Below are positions 53,011 through 62,883 of a DNA stretch of 64,000 nt, piece by piece. The notes under the pieces were generated by a model that was given only the letters and a program-made list of their open reading frames with translations, had not been told where the DNA came from and searched no databases. The DNA comes from Sphingopyxis chilensis (lineage in GTDB: Bacteria > Pseudomonadota > Alphaproteobacteria > Sphingomonadales > Sphingomonadaceae). The stretch lies in NCBI RefSeq assembly GCF_035930445.1, contig NZ_CP142394.1:2389501-2453500 (forward strand). Direction: 5' to 3'. Made by a program: the position numbers and the translations under genes. Positions within the stretch are counted from its first letter, which is position 1. Each line of letters begins with the position of its first letter.

Positions 53011-54403
53011 CCTGATCGCGCTCGCCGCGGCGACGGCGCTTGCCGGATGCGTCAACATGGCTCCGAAGCACGAGCGGCCGCCGCTGTCGACCGCCGCCGA
53101 CTATCCGGCCGAATTCGCGGGCGACGTGACGCTGGGACAGCGCGCGACCGAGGTCGCGTGGCGCGACTTCTTCGCCGACCCGCAGCTCAAGGTGCTGATC
53201 GAACAGGCGATCGGGCGCAACCGCGACCTTGCCGTCGCGGTCGCGCAGATCGAGGAAGCGCGTGGCCTCTATCGCATTCAGGACGCCGATCGCCTGCCGA
53301 CGGTGGGCGCGAGCGCCGACGCGACGCGGTCGCGCAGCCAGCTGGTTCCGGGCACGGGCGCTGCGACGATCAACCGCTATTCGGTCGGCGTCGGCGTGAC
53401 CTCGTTCGAGCTCGACTTCTGGGGCCGGGTCAAGAATCTGTCCGAAGCCGCGCGCAGCCAGTATCTCGCGACAGAGCAGGCCGAGCGCGCCTTCCGCCTC
53501 GCGCTCGTCCGCGACGTTGCCTCGACCTATTTCTCCGCACGCGGCGCCGAGGAGCAGATCGAGCTTGCCGAGGCGACGGTGACAAGCCGCAAGGAAGGGC
53601 TGCGGATCGCCAAACGCCGCCTTGACGCCGGGGTGACCTCCGCGCTCGACTATCGCCAGTCGGAAACGTTGCTGACGCAGGCCGAGACGCAGCTTGCGAG
53701 CCTGAAGCTCGGCAAGGCACAGGCCGATAATTTCCTCGCCGTGCTCACCGGTGGCCCGGTAGCCGGCCCCCTGCCCGCGCCGCTGCCGCTCGTCGCGCAG
53801 GCGCAGTCACCGACGCTGACCGCAGGCCTGCCGTCGGACCTGCTCGTCGCGCGCCCCGACGTGGTCGCGGCCGAAGAACAACTGCGCGCCGCTCGCGCCA
53901 ATGTCGGCGCCGCGCGCGCCGCCTTCTTCCCCTCGATCTCGCTGACGGGCAATCTCGGCTTTTCGTCGCTGTCGCTCGACAATCTTTTCAGCGACGACAG
54001 CATGACGTGGAGCTTCGGCCCGTCGATCAGCCTGCCGATCTTCGACTTCGGGCGCAACAAGGGCAATCTGACCGTCGCCGAAGCGCGCGAGAATATCGCG
54101 GTCGCCACCTATGAGCGCACGGTGCAAGGCGCCTTTCGCGAAGTCGCCGACGCGCTCGCCGGGCGCCGCTACCTCGCCGAACAGGTCGATGCGCAGGAGC
54201 GCGGCACGCTTGCGACGCGGCAGATCGCCGATCTGGCGCGCAAAAGATATCGCGAAGGCGTTTCGACATATCTCGAAGTGCTCGACGCCGAGCGCAATCT
54301 GTTCGCGTCCGAACAGACGCTGATCGAACTGCGCCGCGCGCAGGTCGACAATCTGGTCACGCTCTACGTCGCGCTCGGCGGCGGGCTGGTCGAGAGCCGG
54401 TAA
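53003..54403 (+). CDS. Outer-membrane efflux channel (OprM/NodT family lipoprotein)
   Basis: A 466-residue trimeric channel subunit. The start at 53003 follows GAGGAA and overlaps the pump stop. A start 15 bases earlier at 52988 is also open. The signal ends in a lipobox (AAATALAGCVNMAPKHERPP). Repeats of the TolC fold show as LIEQAIGRNRDLAVAVAQIE and FPSISLTGNLGFSSLSLDNL with DLLVARPDVVAAEEQLRAAR, hallmark of the NodT family. SLPIFDFGRNKGNLTVAEAR and the last helix (ELRRAQVDNLVTLYVALGGG) are typical. It completes the tripartite pump. Confidence 0.94.
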   Translation: MRNLIALAAATALAGCVNMAPKHERPPLSTAADYPAEFAGDVTLGQRATEVAWRDFFADPQLKVLIEQAIGRNRDLAVAVAQIEEARGLYRIQDADRLPTVGASADATRSRSQLVPGTGAATINRYSVGVGVTSFELDFWGRVKNLSEAARSQYLATEQAERAFRLALVRDVASTYFSARGAEEQIELAEATVTSRKEGLRIAKRRLDAGVTSALDYRQSETLLTQAETQLASLKLGKAQADNFLAVLTGGPVAGPLPAPLPLVAQAQSPTLTAGLPSDLLVARPDVVAAEEQLRAARANVGAARAAFFPSISLTGNLGFSSLSLDNLFSDDSMTWSFGPSISLPIFDFGRNKGNLTVAEARENIAVATYERTVQGAFREVADALAGRRYLAEQVDAQERGTLATRQIADLARKRYREGVSTYLEVLDAERNLFASEQTLIELRRAQVDNLVTLYVALGGGLVESR

Positions 54404-54413
54404 GGCCAACATC

Positions 54414-55514
54414 GTGACCGCCGAAACCCCGGCCCTGCTCAAGGATATTCTGGGGCTCCGGGCGCTGGAGACGATCGCTGACGCGGGTTCCGGGGTCTCT
54501 CCGCGCTTCGACCGTGAGGCGTTTCTGGGCGCGGCGTCCGATGGGCTCGACGCGCTGTCGATCATGGAACGCGTGCGCCATATCGCCGACGCGCTCCATC
54601 CCGCGTTGCCCGGCGACCATGCGGCGCGTCTCGATGTCCTTCGGGCGATGGCACCGCGATTGACCCACGGGTTTCAGGCGATCGCGATCACCGAATATGT
54701 GGCGCGCCACGGTCTTGCCGATTTCGATGCGTCGATGGATGCGCTCGCGGACCTGACGCGCTTCGGCTCCGCCGAATTCGCGATCCGCCCCTTTCTGGTG
54801 GCCGATAGTGCCCGCGCGCTGGCGACGATGACCCGCTGGACCGGCAGCGACGACGATCATGTGCGCCGGCTCGCGAGCGAGGGCGCGCGGCCGCGACTGC
54901 CGTGGGCAGCGCGCGTGCCGGCGCTCAAGGCCGATCCGACGCTGGCGGCGCCGATCCTCGAGGCGCTGAAGGCCGATCCCAGCGCCTATGTCCGCAAATC
55001 GGTCGCCAACCATTTGAACGACATCGCCAAGGACCGGCCCGACTGGTTGTTGGCGCGACTGAACGATTGGCCGCAGGGCGACGCGCGCACGGCGTGGATC
55101 GTTCGCCACGCGCTGCGCACGCTGATCAAGAAAGGCGACCCCGGCGCGCTCGCGCTGATCGGCGTCGGCCATGGCGCGGCGGTCAGCGTGCGCGATTTCG
55201 TCATCGTACCGGCAACGGTGCGCCTCGGCGACCGGATCGCGATCAGCGCCGAGATCCTGTCGGATTCGCCCGACGATCAGCGACTGGTCGTTGATTACCG
55301 CGTCCACTACGCCCGCGCGGGGGGCAAGACCGCGCCCAAAGTGTTCAAACTGAAAACATTCGCGCTTGCCGGACGCGATACCGCCACCCTCGCCATCGGC
55401 CAGACGATCCGCGATTTCAGTACGCGGCGCCATCATCCGGAGCGCCATGAAGTCGAGTTGATCGTCAACGGGCGGACGTTGGCGACCGCGGCATTCGACC
55501 TGTTGCCCGGCTGA
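54414..55514 (+). CDS. DNA alkylation repair protein (AlkC-like)
   Basis: A 366-residue HEAT-repeat DNA glycosylase of the AlkC/AlkD superfamily, which removes 3-methyladenine and 3-methylcytosine type lesions. The N-terminal helices contain HGFQAIAITEYVARHGLADF, then FAIRPFLVADSARALATMTR, the WTGSDDDHVRRLASEGARPR pattern and PWAARVPALKADPTLAAPIL typical of AlkC. ASAYVRKSVANHLNDIAKD-like HEAT units follow. The C-terminal beta domain (LGDRIAISAEILSDSPDDQR) is the Ig-like cap of AlkC. GTG start. It lies ten bases after the channel gene and may be co-transcribed with the pump. Confidence 0.9.
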   Translation: MTAETPALLKDILGLRALETIADAGSGVSPRFDREAFLGAASDGLDALSIMERVRHIADALHPALPGDHAARLDVLRAMAPRLTHGFQAIAITEYVARHGLADFDASMDALADLTRFGSAEFAIRPFLVADSARALATMTRWTGSDDDHVRRLASEGARPRLPWAARVPALKADPTLAAPILEALKADPSAYVRKSVANHLNDIAKDRPDWLLARLNDWPQGDARTAWIVRHALRTLIKKGDPGALALIGVGHGAAVSVRDFVIVPATVRLGDRIAISAEILSDSPDDQRLVVDYRVHYARAGGKTAPKVFKLKTFALAGRDTATLAIGQTIRDFSTRRHHPERHEVELIVNGRTLATAAFDLLPG

Positions 55515-55523
55515 GATGCCAGC

Positions 55524-57578
55524 CTAGGGAGGCGTCGGCGCCGCCGGCGGCGGTTCCGCCTCGACCGGTTCGGACGCCCGGTCCTGGATCGGCAGCCTGA
55601 GGTCGATGCGGCTGCCATTGATCTCGGTCGAAATCACCGCATCGCCGCCCTCGATCCCGACGCGCGTCCGGTCGCCGACGGGAATGTCGCCGATGTCGGG
55701 AATGTCGAGCGGTTCGACCGGACCCGCCGGGTCGGCGCGCCGGGGTCGCGGCGCCGCCTGCCGGCCCGATGCCTCGGTCATGAAATCACGCCAGATGCGC
55801 GCGGGCAGGCCGCCGCCCGATATGCCCCGAAGCGGCGTATTGTCGTCGTTGCCGATCCACACGCCGACGACGAGGTCGTTCGCATAACCGACAAACAGGG
55901 CGTCACGATTGTCCTGCGTCGTGCCGGTCTTGCCATAATTGGCTTGCGGCAGCCGCGCGGCGCGGCCGGTCCCGCGATTGACCGCGGCGCGCAGCATTTT
56001 CTCGATATCCTCATGCTCGCCAGCGCCGAAACGCGACGGTCCCCAGACCAGATTTTCCAACCATCCCTTTTCCTGTTCCTTGAATGCGTGGGGTTCGACC
56101 GGATAGCTGTTCGCCGCGACCGCGGCATAGGCGGCGGTGAGTTCGATCAAGGTCATGCTCGACGTGCCGAGCGCGAGGCTGGGGTCCCCCTTCGCCATCG
56201 GCGCGGTGACGCCAAGGTCGCGCGCCATCGCGATCACCTTCTCGTCGCCCACTTCGCCGAACAGACGCACCGCGGCGACATTGCTCGACGAGGCGAAGGC
56301 GTCTTCGAGGCTGATGTCCTTCGAATAGGCACCGCCCGAATTTTTGGGACGATAGGAGCCGGTTTCGATCACGCTGTTGTCGATCCGGTCATCGGGTTCC
56401 CAGCCGGCCTCAAGCGCCGCGAGATAGACGAAAAGCTTGAAGGTCGAACCCGGCTGACGCCGCGCCTGCGTCGCGCGGTTGAAGGGCGAGGCGGCATAAT
56501 CCTTGCCGCCGATCATCGCGACAACCTCTCCATTCGGGCGCATCGCGACAAGCGCGACCTGCGCCTTGCCGAGCCCCGCGCGGCCCGTCACGCGGCGCGC
56601 GATCGATTGCAGCCGCGCGTCGAGCGTTGTCGTGATTGTCTGGCGCGAATAGCCGACGTCGCTCAATTTGCGCGCCTCGGGCAGCGCCCAGTCGGCGAAA
56701 TAGGTGCCGGTCGGCAACGTGTTGCGGGTGCGCACGTCGATCCGCGGGGTGCGGATCGCCCCGGCCTCGCGCTCGGTCATATAGCCGGTGTCGACCATCG
56801 CATTCAGGACCAGCTTCATGCGCTTTTCGGCGAGATCGGGGTTGCGCGTCGGCGCGAGGCGCGACGGCGCCTGCACCAGCCCTGCGAGCATCGCCGCCTG
56901 CGCGGGGGTCAGCTTTTCAGGATGCCGGTAGAAATAGTGGAGCGAGGCGGCACGCAGGCCATAAGTATTGTCGCCGAAATAGGCGTTCGACAGATAACGT
57001 TCGAGAATCTCGTCCTTGGTCAGCCAGGCTTCGAGCCAGAAAGCGATCAGCGCCTCGCGCGCCTTGCGGCCCAGCGTGCGCTTCGGCGTCAGAAAGGTGA
57101 ATTTCGCGAGCTGCTGGGTGATCGTGCTGCCGCCCTGCGTCCGCCCGCCGGTGACGTTGCTCCATACCGCGCGCGCGATGCTGCGCGGGTCGATACCCCA
57201 ATGGCTGTAAAAGCGCCGGTCCTCGATCGCGAGGAAGGCGCCGGTGACATGTTTGGGCAGCTTCTTCGCCTCGACCGGCGCGTCGACGATCGCGCCGGTG
57301 CGCGCGATCGGCGTGCCATCGGAGGCGAGCAGGGTGATCTGCGGCGGCGCGATCGGCTCGAGCGATTTCGACAGCGGCGCGGTGAGGGCGAGCCAGCCGA
57401 CGAGCAGGAGGAAAAAGGCGAAGAACACAACGAAACCGCGCGCGATGCGGCGCACCCATTTGCCCCGCCGCGTTTCGGGAAGGGGCGGCGGCGGAGGCGG
57501 CACCATTTCGGCAAAGGGTGCGCCCGGCCCCACCGCAAGGGTGGGGTCGGGGCCATCGGGTTTACGAAACCAGGTCAT
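55524..57578 (-). CDS. Class A penicillin-binding protein (glycosyltransferase/transpeptidase, PBP1-like)
   Basis: A 684-residue bifunctional peptidoglycan synthase. A proline-rich cytosolic N-terminus and one membrane helix (GFVVFFAFFLLLVGWLALTA) precede the GT51 domain: FLAIEDRRFYSHWGIDPRSI with the catalytic Glu, then RTQGGSTITQQLAKFTFL and RYLSNAYFGDNTYGLRAASL. The transpeptidase has RQPGSTFKLFVYLAALEAG (S-x-x-K), SSSNVAAVRLFGEVG (S-x-N) and NYGKTGTTQDNRDALFVG (K-T-G). The start at 57578 gives MTWFRKPDGPDP. A start at 57617 is also open. Probably PBP1a/1c-type, extending glycan strands in the periplasm. Convergent with the AlkC gene. Confidence 0.93.
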   Translation of the reverse strand: MTWFRKPDGPDPTLAVGPGAPFAEMVPPPPPPLPETRRGKWVRRIARGFVVFFAFFLLLVGWLALTAPLSKSLEPIAPPQITLLASDGTPIARTGAIVDAPVEAKKLPKHVTGAFLAIEDRRFYSHWGIDPRSIARAVWSNVTGGRTQGGSTITQQLAKFTFLTPKRTLGRKAREALIAFWLEAWLTKDEILERYLSNAYFGDNTYGLRAASLHYFYRHPEKLTPAQAAMLAGLVQAPSRLAPTRNPDLAEKRMKLVLNAMVDTGYMTEREAGAIRTPRIDVRTRNTLPTGTYFADWALPEARKLSDVGYSRQTITTTLDARLQSIARRVTGRAGLGKAQVALVAMRPNGEVVAMIGGKDYAASPFNRATQARRQPGSTFKLFVYLAALEAGWEPDDRIDNSVIETGSYRPKNSGGAYSKDISLEDAFASSSNVAAVRLFGEVGDEKVIAMARDLGVTAPMAKGDPSLALGTSSMTLIELTAAYAAVAANSYPVEPHAFKEQEKGWLENLVWGPSRFGAGEHEDIEKMLRAAVNRGTGRAARLPQANYGKTGTTQDNRDALFVGYANDLVVGVWIGNDDNTPLRGISGGGLPARIWRDFMTEASGRQAAPRPRRADPAGPVEPLDIPDIGDIPVGDRTRVGIEGGDAVISTEINGSRIDLRLPIQDRASEPVEAEPPPAAPTPP

Positions 57579-57638
57579 GCTCGGGGCCGTATTACAGCCC
57601 CAATACAGCATAAGCAAATGGCTTGTCGTGCCGGCCGG

Positions 57639-58121
57639 TCAGTCGGCGGGATCGTCGCGATCCCGTTGCCGCGCGTCGCCCTCATCCTTCTTGATGAAGC
57701 TCATCTTGCCCTGCGGCTCCAGGATCGCCCAGGCGACGTCGGCGAGTCGCCCGATGCCGGCGAGCCGCATTTCGGAGAGGATTTCGTCGCGCGTCAGCCG
57801 GTCGCGGCGCAGGTTTTCGGTTACGATCCGGCCATCGCGCACGATCACCCGCGGCGTCCCTTCGAGCAGATTCTTCGCGCGCGGGACTAGATAGGCGGTC
57901 CAGCTGAGAACCAGCGCCCAGAAGGCAAAGGTGCAGATGGCGAGCGTTGCGCCGGTCAGGCTGAAATCATTGTGCGTCACGCCCTGCTGGATCAGGTCAC
58001 CGAGCACGACGAGCACGACGAATTCGAACGGCGTCATCTGGCCAAGCTCGCGCTTGCCGAGCAGGCGGATCAGGAGGAACAAGACGAAGAACATCACCGT
58101 GGCGCGCAGGACGATATCCAT
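57639..58121 (-). CDS. DUF421 (YetF-like) membrane protein
   Basis: A 160-residue inner-membrane protein of the YetF/YcaP type. RATVMFFVLFLLIRLLGKRE is the first helix with the family G-K-R-E-L-G-Q-M-T-P-F-E-F loop. Two more helices follow (FVVLVVLGDLIQQGVT, LAICTFAFWALVLSWTAYLV) and a small cytosolic domain PRVIVRDGRIVTENLRRDRL. Function unknown. Members are linked to envelope stress. The ATG overlaps the stop of the upstream gene (TGATG), so both form one translational unit. Confidence 0.9.
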   Translation of the reverse strand: MDIVLRATVMFFVLFLLIRLLGKRELGQMTPFEFVVLVVLGDLIQQGVTHNDFSLTGATLAICTFAFWALVLSWTAYLVPRAKNLLEGTPRVIVRDGRIVTENLRRDRLTRDEILSEMRLAGIGRLADVAWAILEPQGKMSFIKKDEGDARQRDRDDPAD

Positions 58122-58636
58122 CAGGGAAGCACCTTGATGCGCAGCGGTATCGCGCCGATCCGCCGCTCGCCATCGAACACCGCGATGTCCCCCTGCGTGC
58201 CGGCGAACAGCGGCGGGTTGATCTGACCGTCGATCTTGACGCGGAGGCGCTCTCCGGGCTCGAGCGGGCCGTAGGAGAAATGAAAGCGTCCATCCTCAAA
58301 GCTCTCCTCGACGGGGGCCGGGATCATCGTGTTGACGGTCATGTCGCGCCACAGCGTCGGCGTCACCGCGATCACGGCGTCACCCAGCGGGGCGTTGGCG
58401 GTCAGCGTCACGTCGGTTTCGAAAAACTCGCCGTTGCGGATGATGGCCGGCGTCTTCACGGTCAGGCGGGCCGCGCCGAAATCGGCGGTGCGCGGCGGGC
58501 TGGGCTGGCCGCCAGTGAAGCCGAGGACGGCCGCGAGCAGGAGCGCGCCGAGGACGAGGATCGAGATCGGGCTGGCGTGGCGGTCCCACAGGCGCAGGCG
58601 CTGCGGCGGGGATTCCAAACCTTCGGGCGCCTGCAT
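58121..58636 (-). CDS. Membrane-anchored beta-sandwich protein, unknown function
   Basis: A 171-residue protein starting at 58636 with one N-terminal membrane helix (ISILVLGALLLAAVLGFTGG) and a periplasmic beta-rich domain: ARLTVKTPAIIRNGEFFETD, ITLTANAPLGDAVIAVTPTL-like strands and PLEPGERLRVKIDGQINPPL. It looks like an Ig-like or fibronectin-like sandwich. The start is not certain, because codons upstream (GSRPVVAAIGQEDR) are also open. I do not recognise a named family. It ends in the start codon of the DUF421 gene, so the two are probably partners. Confidence 0.75.
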   Translation of the reverse strand: MQAPEGLESPPQRLRLWDRHASPISILVLGALLLAAVLGFTGGQPSPPRTADFGAARLTVKTPAIIRNGEFFETDVTLTANAPLGDAVIAVTPTLWRDMTVNTMIPAPVEESFEDGRFHFSYGPLEPGERLRVKIDGQINPPLFAGTQGDIAVFDGERRIGAIPLRIKVLP

Positions 58637-58742
58637 CCGATCCTCCTGCCCGATCGCGGCCACGACCGGCCGAGAGCCCATATTGGACGCTTGGCGCGGC
58701 GGTTCGTTCCGCTGTTCGACAGTCGTTCGCGGCGCTTTCGAT

Positions 58743-59714
58743 CTATGGGGCGCCTGCGAGCGTATCGCGCGCGACGCGTTGCAGCGCCGCGGCCTGCGCG
58801 TCCGAAAGGCCAAGCTCGTCGGCGCCCTTTTCCTTCGGGCCGAGCGTGGTCGGGTCGATACCGGTGACCGCACCGAAAGTAACGAGCGCCGAGAGATAAT
58901 AGCCCGCGACGCTCGCGTGATAATGGTCGTAGGCCCAGAGGTCGAGCTGGCCATAGCCGATCCCGTCATAGGGATTGGGGTCGGCGACCCCCGTCGTCAT
59001 CGCGCGGTTCCACGCCTGCCCGACCGGCAGTACGCCCGCCACTGCGGGGTTGGCGGATCGCGCGCGATCGGCGGCGGCACGAAGGTCTTCGGCCATCGTC
59101 GACACCGGCTTGCCGTACCAATGGCCCTTGGGCTTGTAGGCCTGGTCGGCGCGCGACCAGGTCGCGGCGAGGCGGATATCGACTGCCGGATTGCGCGCTT
59201 TGAACAGCGCCGCAAGGCGGCCGACGTTGCGGATATATTCAGCGGGGTCGCCGGGCCGCTCGCGGTCGAGCGTGCTATATTCCTGTAGCACCACCACGTC
59301 CCACGCGCGGTCGAAACGCTGGCGCCGCTCGTCATAATGAAAGCCGAGCGACTTGCCGCCTTGCGTCTCGAGGCTGACCTCATAGTCGAGCCCCGCCTGC
59401 TCGGTGAACAGCTTGAACAGCGCGGGCACGCCGCCATAGCCCGCCTGGTTGAGGTCAGCGACCGACCCCGCGCGCCAGTTGCGCGCCGCCGAATGCGCGC
59501 CCTGGGTAAAGCTGTTGCCGATGAAGAGGATCGTTTTCGGCGCGGCCTTGGGCTCGGACGATATCGCCTGCCCGGCGGTTTCACCATGCGGGGCGGTGCT
59601 GGCGACCGCCTGGCCGGGCGCGCACCCTGCCAGCGTCAGCAGCACCGCTCCCGACATGGCCTTCAGGGGTCCAGTGGATAGAAGCCCCGAAGCTCGTTTC
59701 ATTTGTTTTCGCAT
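58743..59714 (-). CDS. SGNH/GDSL-type hydrolase lipoprotein (DUF4886-like)
   Basis: A 323-residue probable lipoprotein: the signal ends in a lipobox (AMSGAVLLTLAGCAPGQA). The SGNH domain begins TILFIGNSFTQGAHSAARNW with the nucleophile Ser in G-N-S-F. Block III is near VVLQEYSTLDRERPGDPAEY and the catalytic Asp/His pair lies in LDLWAYDHYHASVAGYYLSA. Such enzymes are esterases, often carbohydrate de-acetylases. Its ATG overlaps the TonB receptor stop (TGATG), so the two are coupled. An outer-membrane or periplasmic esterase paired with a receptor points to processing of an acylated ligand, which is inference. Confidence 0.85.
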   Translation of the reverse strand: MRKQMKRASGLLSTGPLKAMSGAVLLTLAGCAPGQAVASTAPHGETAGQAISSEPKAAPKTILFIGNSFTQGAHSAARNWRAGSVADLNQAGYGGVPALFKLFTEQAGLDYEVSLETQGGKSLGFHYDERRQRFDRAWDVVVLQEYSTLDRERPGDPAEYIRNVGRLAALFKARNPAVDIRLAATWSRADQAYKPKGHWYGKPVSTMAEDLRAAADRARSANPAVAGVLPVGQAWNRAMTTGVADPNPYDGIGYGQLDLWAYDHYHASVAGYYLSALVTFGAVTGIDPTTLGPKEKGADELGLSDAQAAALQRVARDTLAGAP

Positions 59715-62700
59715 CAGAATTTCACCGTTGCGCCGACGTAGAAGCGGCGTCCGGCAATATCATAGACGCCGTTCTGGTTGGTCAAGCGTCCGCTTTCGGT
59801 CCCGCTCGGCAGGAAGGGACTGATCGAATTGAACAGGTTGTTCACGCCGCCATAGAGGCGAAATTCCTTGCCGCCCGCGTCGAGGTCGAACGACAGGAAC
59901 AGGTCGTGCTCCCACACGTCGCCGATATTGAGGAAGACCGGCACCTCGGCATTCGGATTGGTTTCGAGCAGCGCGGCATATTGGTCGGCGAGCGAATTGC
60001 TGTCGTTGATCTTGCCATAATAGGTCGTCGTCCAGCGGATGCGGAAATTGTCGAGCCGCCAGCCGAGCGATGCGCGTGCGCGATATTTGAAGCTGCCTTC
60101 GGCCAGGTCGCCGGCAAGATCGTTGGTGACGGTCCCGTCGACGCCCTGAAACTGCACCTTCTGCTTCAGCACATGCGTGCCATCGTAGCGCAGGTCGAAG
60201 CGGCCGGGGATGCCGAGCGCATCGTCGAGGCGGAAGCGATAGTTGAACGCGACGTCGATCCCCTGCGTGTCGAAGCGCGCGAGATTTACCTGCCGCTGGA
60301 CCAGTTCGACAATCTGGCCGTTGTTGGCGTTGCGCGTGATGTCGGCGCAGAAGGGGTTGTCCGCCTGCGGCACGTCGGTGTCATAGCATTGCAGCTGGAT
60401 GTCGCGGTTCGAATAGGCGTCGATCGCGTCCTTGATGCGGATGTCGTAATAATCGACCGCGATCGTGAGGCCGGGGATAAAGCGCGGCGCGAGCACGGCG
60501 CCGAGCGTCAGCGTGTCGGCGGTTTCCTCCTTGAGGTCGAGGTTGCCGCCGTTGGGGCTGTAGAGGCTGTTGCCCGCCTGCGAATATTGCTGCGTCACGC
60601 CATCGGTCGCCTGCTGCGCGAAGAGCGCCTGGATGCCCGGATCGAGCCGGCAACCCGCGGCAATCTGTCCGGTCGTCGTCGGAGTCACGCCATCGCAGAT
60701 GTCGTTCGCGGCTTCGAAATTGCCGCGCGGCGGTGAATAGAGCTCGGCGATGTCGGGCGCGCGCTGGGCGCGGGCATATTGGGCGCGGAAGCGGATATCG
60801 GGGATCGGCGCATATTGTACGCCGCCGCGCCAGCTGAACACCGTACCGACATTGTCGATGCTGTAGTCGGCGACGCGCGCCGAGGCATCAACGCTGAGCA
60901 GATAGGCGCCCGGCGCGTCGCGGACCAGCGGCACGCTGACTTCTCCATAACCTTCGAGTGCGCGGATCGAGCCGCCGAAATTGGGCACGGCATTGCCGGT
61001 CGTGCCGCCCGTCTGCGACAGCAGATCGCCGGTGAGTTCCTGGCTGTCCTTGCGATAATCGACGCCGAAGGCGGCGCCGACCGGGCCGGCGGGAAGCTGG
61101 AACAATTCGCCGGTGACGAAGGCCTGCCCCGTATATTGGCGGATCGTCAGTTCCTGGTGCAGGTCGGCGCGGATCCACGCCGCGGCTTCGGGGGTGATCG
61201 CCCCTTCGCCGAACAGGTTGATGGGGACGCAGCCTGCGTCGCGCGCATCGGCATCGACGCACCGCGGGGCGCCGTCTGGTCCCAGCTCGGCGTTAAGCGC
61301 CTGTGTCAGATTGACGCCGTTGATCTCGTTCCGGCGCCACTGATCCTGCTTGTACTGGCCATAACCGAAGCTCGCTTCCCAATTCCAGCTGTCCGAAATC
61401 TTGCCGCGCAGGCCGGCCCAGCTGCGGATCGTCTCGCGCTTGTTCTCGGTGATCTGGCCGCCGACCTCGTCGAAGCGGCGGTCCCAGGCGATGCCCGCGC
61501 CGGTCGAAGGGGCATCGGCGCGAATTTCGTCGGGAACGAACGGATTGCACGGGCCCGACCCCCGGCCACTGTCCGGGCGGCACGGGATCTTGCCATATTC
61601 GATCTCGGTCGTGACGCCGGTGACGGGATCGGTCAGCGGATAGGTCGAATCCCACCCGATGCCCACCGATTCGCGCGTTTCGCCGGATGTGATCCGCGAA
61701 TATTGGAGCTGCGCGAACCCCTCGATCGCGTCCGAAAATTCATATTCGAGCTTGGCCGCGCCCAGATAGCGTTCGCGGGCGAGGATCAGCGAGCGGCCGG
61801 TGCGCTGGTTGTACCCGTCGCGGTTCGGCAGGAAATAGCCGACGTTGCCGGGACTGTTCGCGCCGCCGCCGCTGCCGGTGACAGGGTCCCCGGTGACGGG
61901 GTCGGGGCCGCGCTCGACGAGCACGCCGTTCCGGTAGAAGCGGTCGCGCGCCGAGTTGGCGCCCGAGAACACGCCGCCGGGGATGAAGCTGCTGAGATCG
62001 CTCATCATCAGCGGCGGGAATTGGGACGCGGGGCGCGATCCGCTCGCGGGCGCGCCGTCGGCGTTGATATAGACGCCCTCGAACTCGTTGATGCCATTTT
62101 CGAAATCATAGTCGTAAGACACCGGCCGCACCGCCCATTCGCGATCGACCGCGCGGATGCCCCAGTCGCGGTCATAGGTGCCGCTGACGAGGAAATAACC
62201 GCGACCGTCGGCGAAGCGCGTGCCATAAGTCGCGCCCAGCGTCAGTTCCTGCCCGTCGCCTTCCGAGGTGACGCCGGCGCGCGCGCGCAGCGTCAGGCCG
62301 CGTTCATTCTTCTTGGTGATGATGTTGACGACGCCCGCGACCGCGTCCGAACCGTAAACCGACGAGGTGCCGCCGGTGATGACCTCGACCCGGTCGATGA
62401 AATCGCTGGGGATCGTCGAGAGGCTGACGAGGTTGGAAATGCTGCTGTTCGACACGGTGCGGCGACCATCGACGAGAACGAGCGTACGGTTCGAGCCAAG
62501 GTTGCGTAGCTCGATCGAACTGAGACCCGAATTCTGCGTGTTTCCGGTGACCGTGGAATCGTTGGTCGCCGACGACAATTGCGGCAGGTCGGCGAGCGTT
62601 TCGCTGAGTTCGCTGTCGCCCGATTCAGCCAGGTCCTCGGACGAGACGCCGATCACCGGCGCCGGGGTGTCATAGGTTTCGCGCGCGATGCGGCTGCCGG

Positions 62701-62851
62701 TGACGACGATCGCCTCTTCACCCGGCGGCGTGGCGGCGGTCTCCGCCGGCGCTTCCTGCGCGGCGAGCGGCGCGGCGAAGGCGCCGATGCCGACGAGCAC
62801 CAGCACGGTGCGGCTGCTGTGGCGGGCCCAACGGGCTTTGGTCATTTTCAT
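59714..62851 (-). CDS. TonB-dependent receptor
   Basis: A 1045-residue outer-membrane receptor. Signal peptide (VLVLVGIGAFAAPLAAQEAP), then a TonB-box-like EEAIVVTGSRIARETYD and plug domain (ADLPQLSSATNDSTVTGNTQ, LSSIELRNLGSNRTLVLVDG, SVYGSDAVAGVVNIITKKNE). The barrel follows (GLTLRARAGVTSEGDGQELT) and ends in the terminal aromatic strand AGRRFYVGATVKF. Long versions of this group in sphingomonads carry oligosaccharides, peptides or unknown nutrients and are often named iron receptors by default. The ligand is unknown. The start at 62851 has GGAG upstream. Followed by an SGNH esterase with TGATG overlap and preceded by a symporter gene. Confidence 0.93.
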   Translation of the reverse strand: MKMTKARWARHSSRTVLVLVGIGAFAAPLAAQEAPAETAATPPGEEAIVVTGSRIARETYDTPAPVIGVSSEDLAESGDSELSETLADLPQLSSATNDSTVTGNTQNSGLSSIELRNLGSNRTLVLVDGRRTVSNSSISNLVSLSTIPSDFIDRVEVITGGTSSVYGSDAVAGVVNIITKKNERGLTLRARAGVTSEGDGQELTLGATYGTRFADGRGYFLVSGTYDRDWGIRAVDREWAVRPVSYDYDFENGINEFEGVYINADGAPASGSRPASQFPPLMMSDLSSFIPGGVFSGANSARDRFYRNGVLVERGPDPVTGDPVTGSGGGANSPGNVGYFLPNRDGYNQRTGRSLILARERYLGAAKLEYEFSDAIEGFAQLQYSRITSGETRESVGIGWDSTYPLTDPVTGVTTEIEYGKIPCRPDSGRGSGPCNPFVPDEIRADAPSTGAGIAWDRRFDEVGGQITENKRETIRSWAGLRGKISDSWNWEASFGYGQYKQDQWRRNEINGVNLTQALNAELGPDGAPRCVDADARDAGCVPINLFGEGAITPEAAAWIRADLHQELTIRQYTGQAFVTGELFQLPAGPVGAAFGVDYRKDSQELTGDLLSQTGGTTGNAVPNFGGSIRALEGYGEVSVPLVRDAPGAYLLSVDASARVADYSIDNVGTVFSWRGGVQYAPIPDIRFRAQYARAQRAPDIAELYSPPRGNFEAANDICDGVTPTTTGQIAAGCRLDPGIQALFAQQATDGVTQQYSQAGNSLYSPNGGNLDLKEETADTLTLGAVLAPRFIPGLTIAVDYYDIRIKDAIDAYSNRDIQLQCYDTDVPQADNPFCADITRNANNGQIVELVQRQVNLARFDTQGIDVAFNYRFRLDDALGIPGRFDLRYDGTHVLKQKVQFQGVDGTVTNDLAGDLAEGSFKYRARASLGWRLDNFRIRWTTTYYGKINDSNSLADQYAALLETNPNAEVPVFLNIGDVWEHDLFLSFDLDAGGKEFRLYGGVNNLFNSISPFLPSGTESGRLTNQNGVYDIAGRRFYVGATVKF

Positions 62852-62883
62852 TGTCTCACTCCCCATATTCTTTTCGTTGTCGG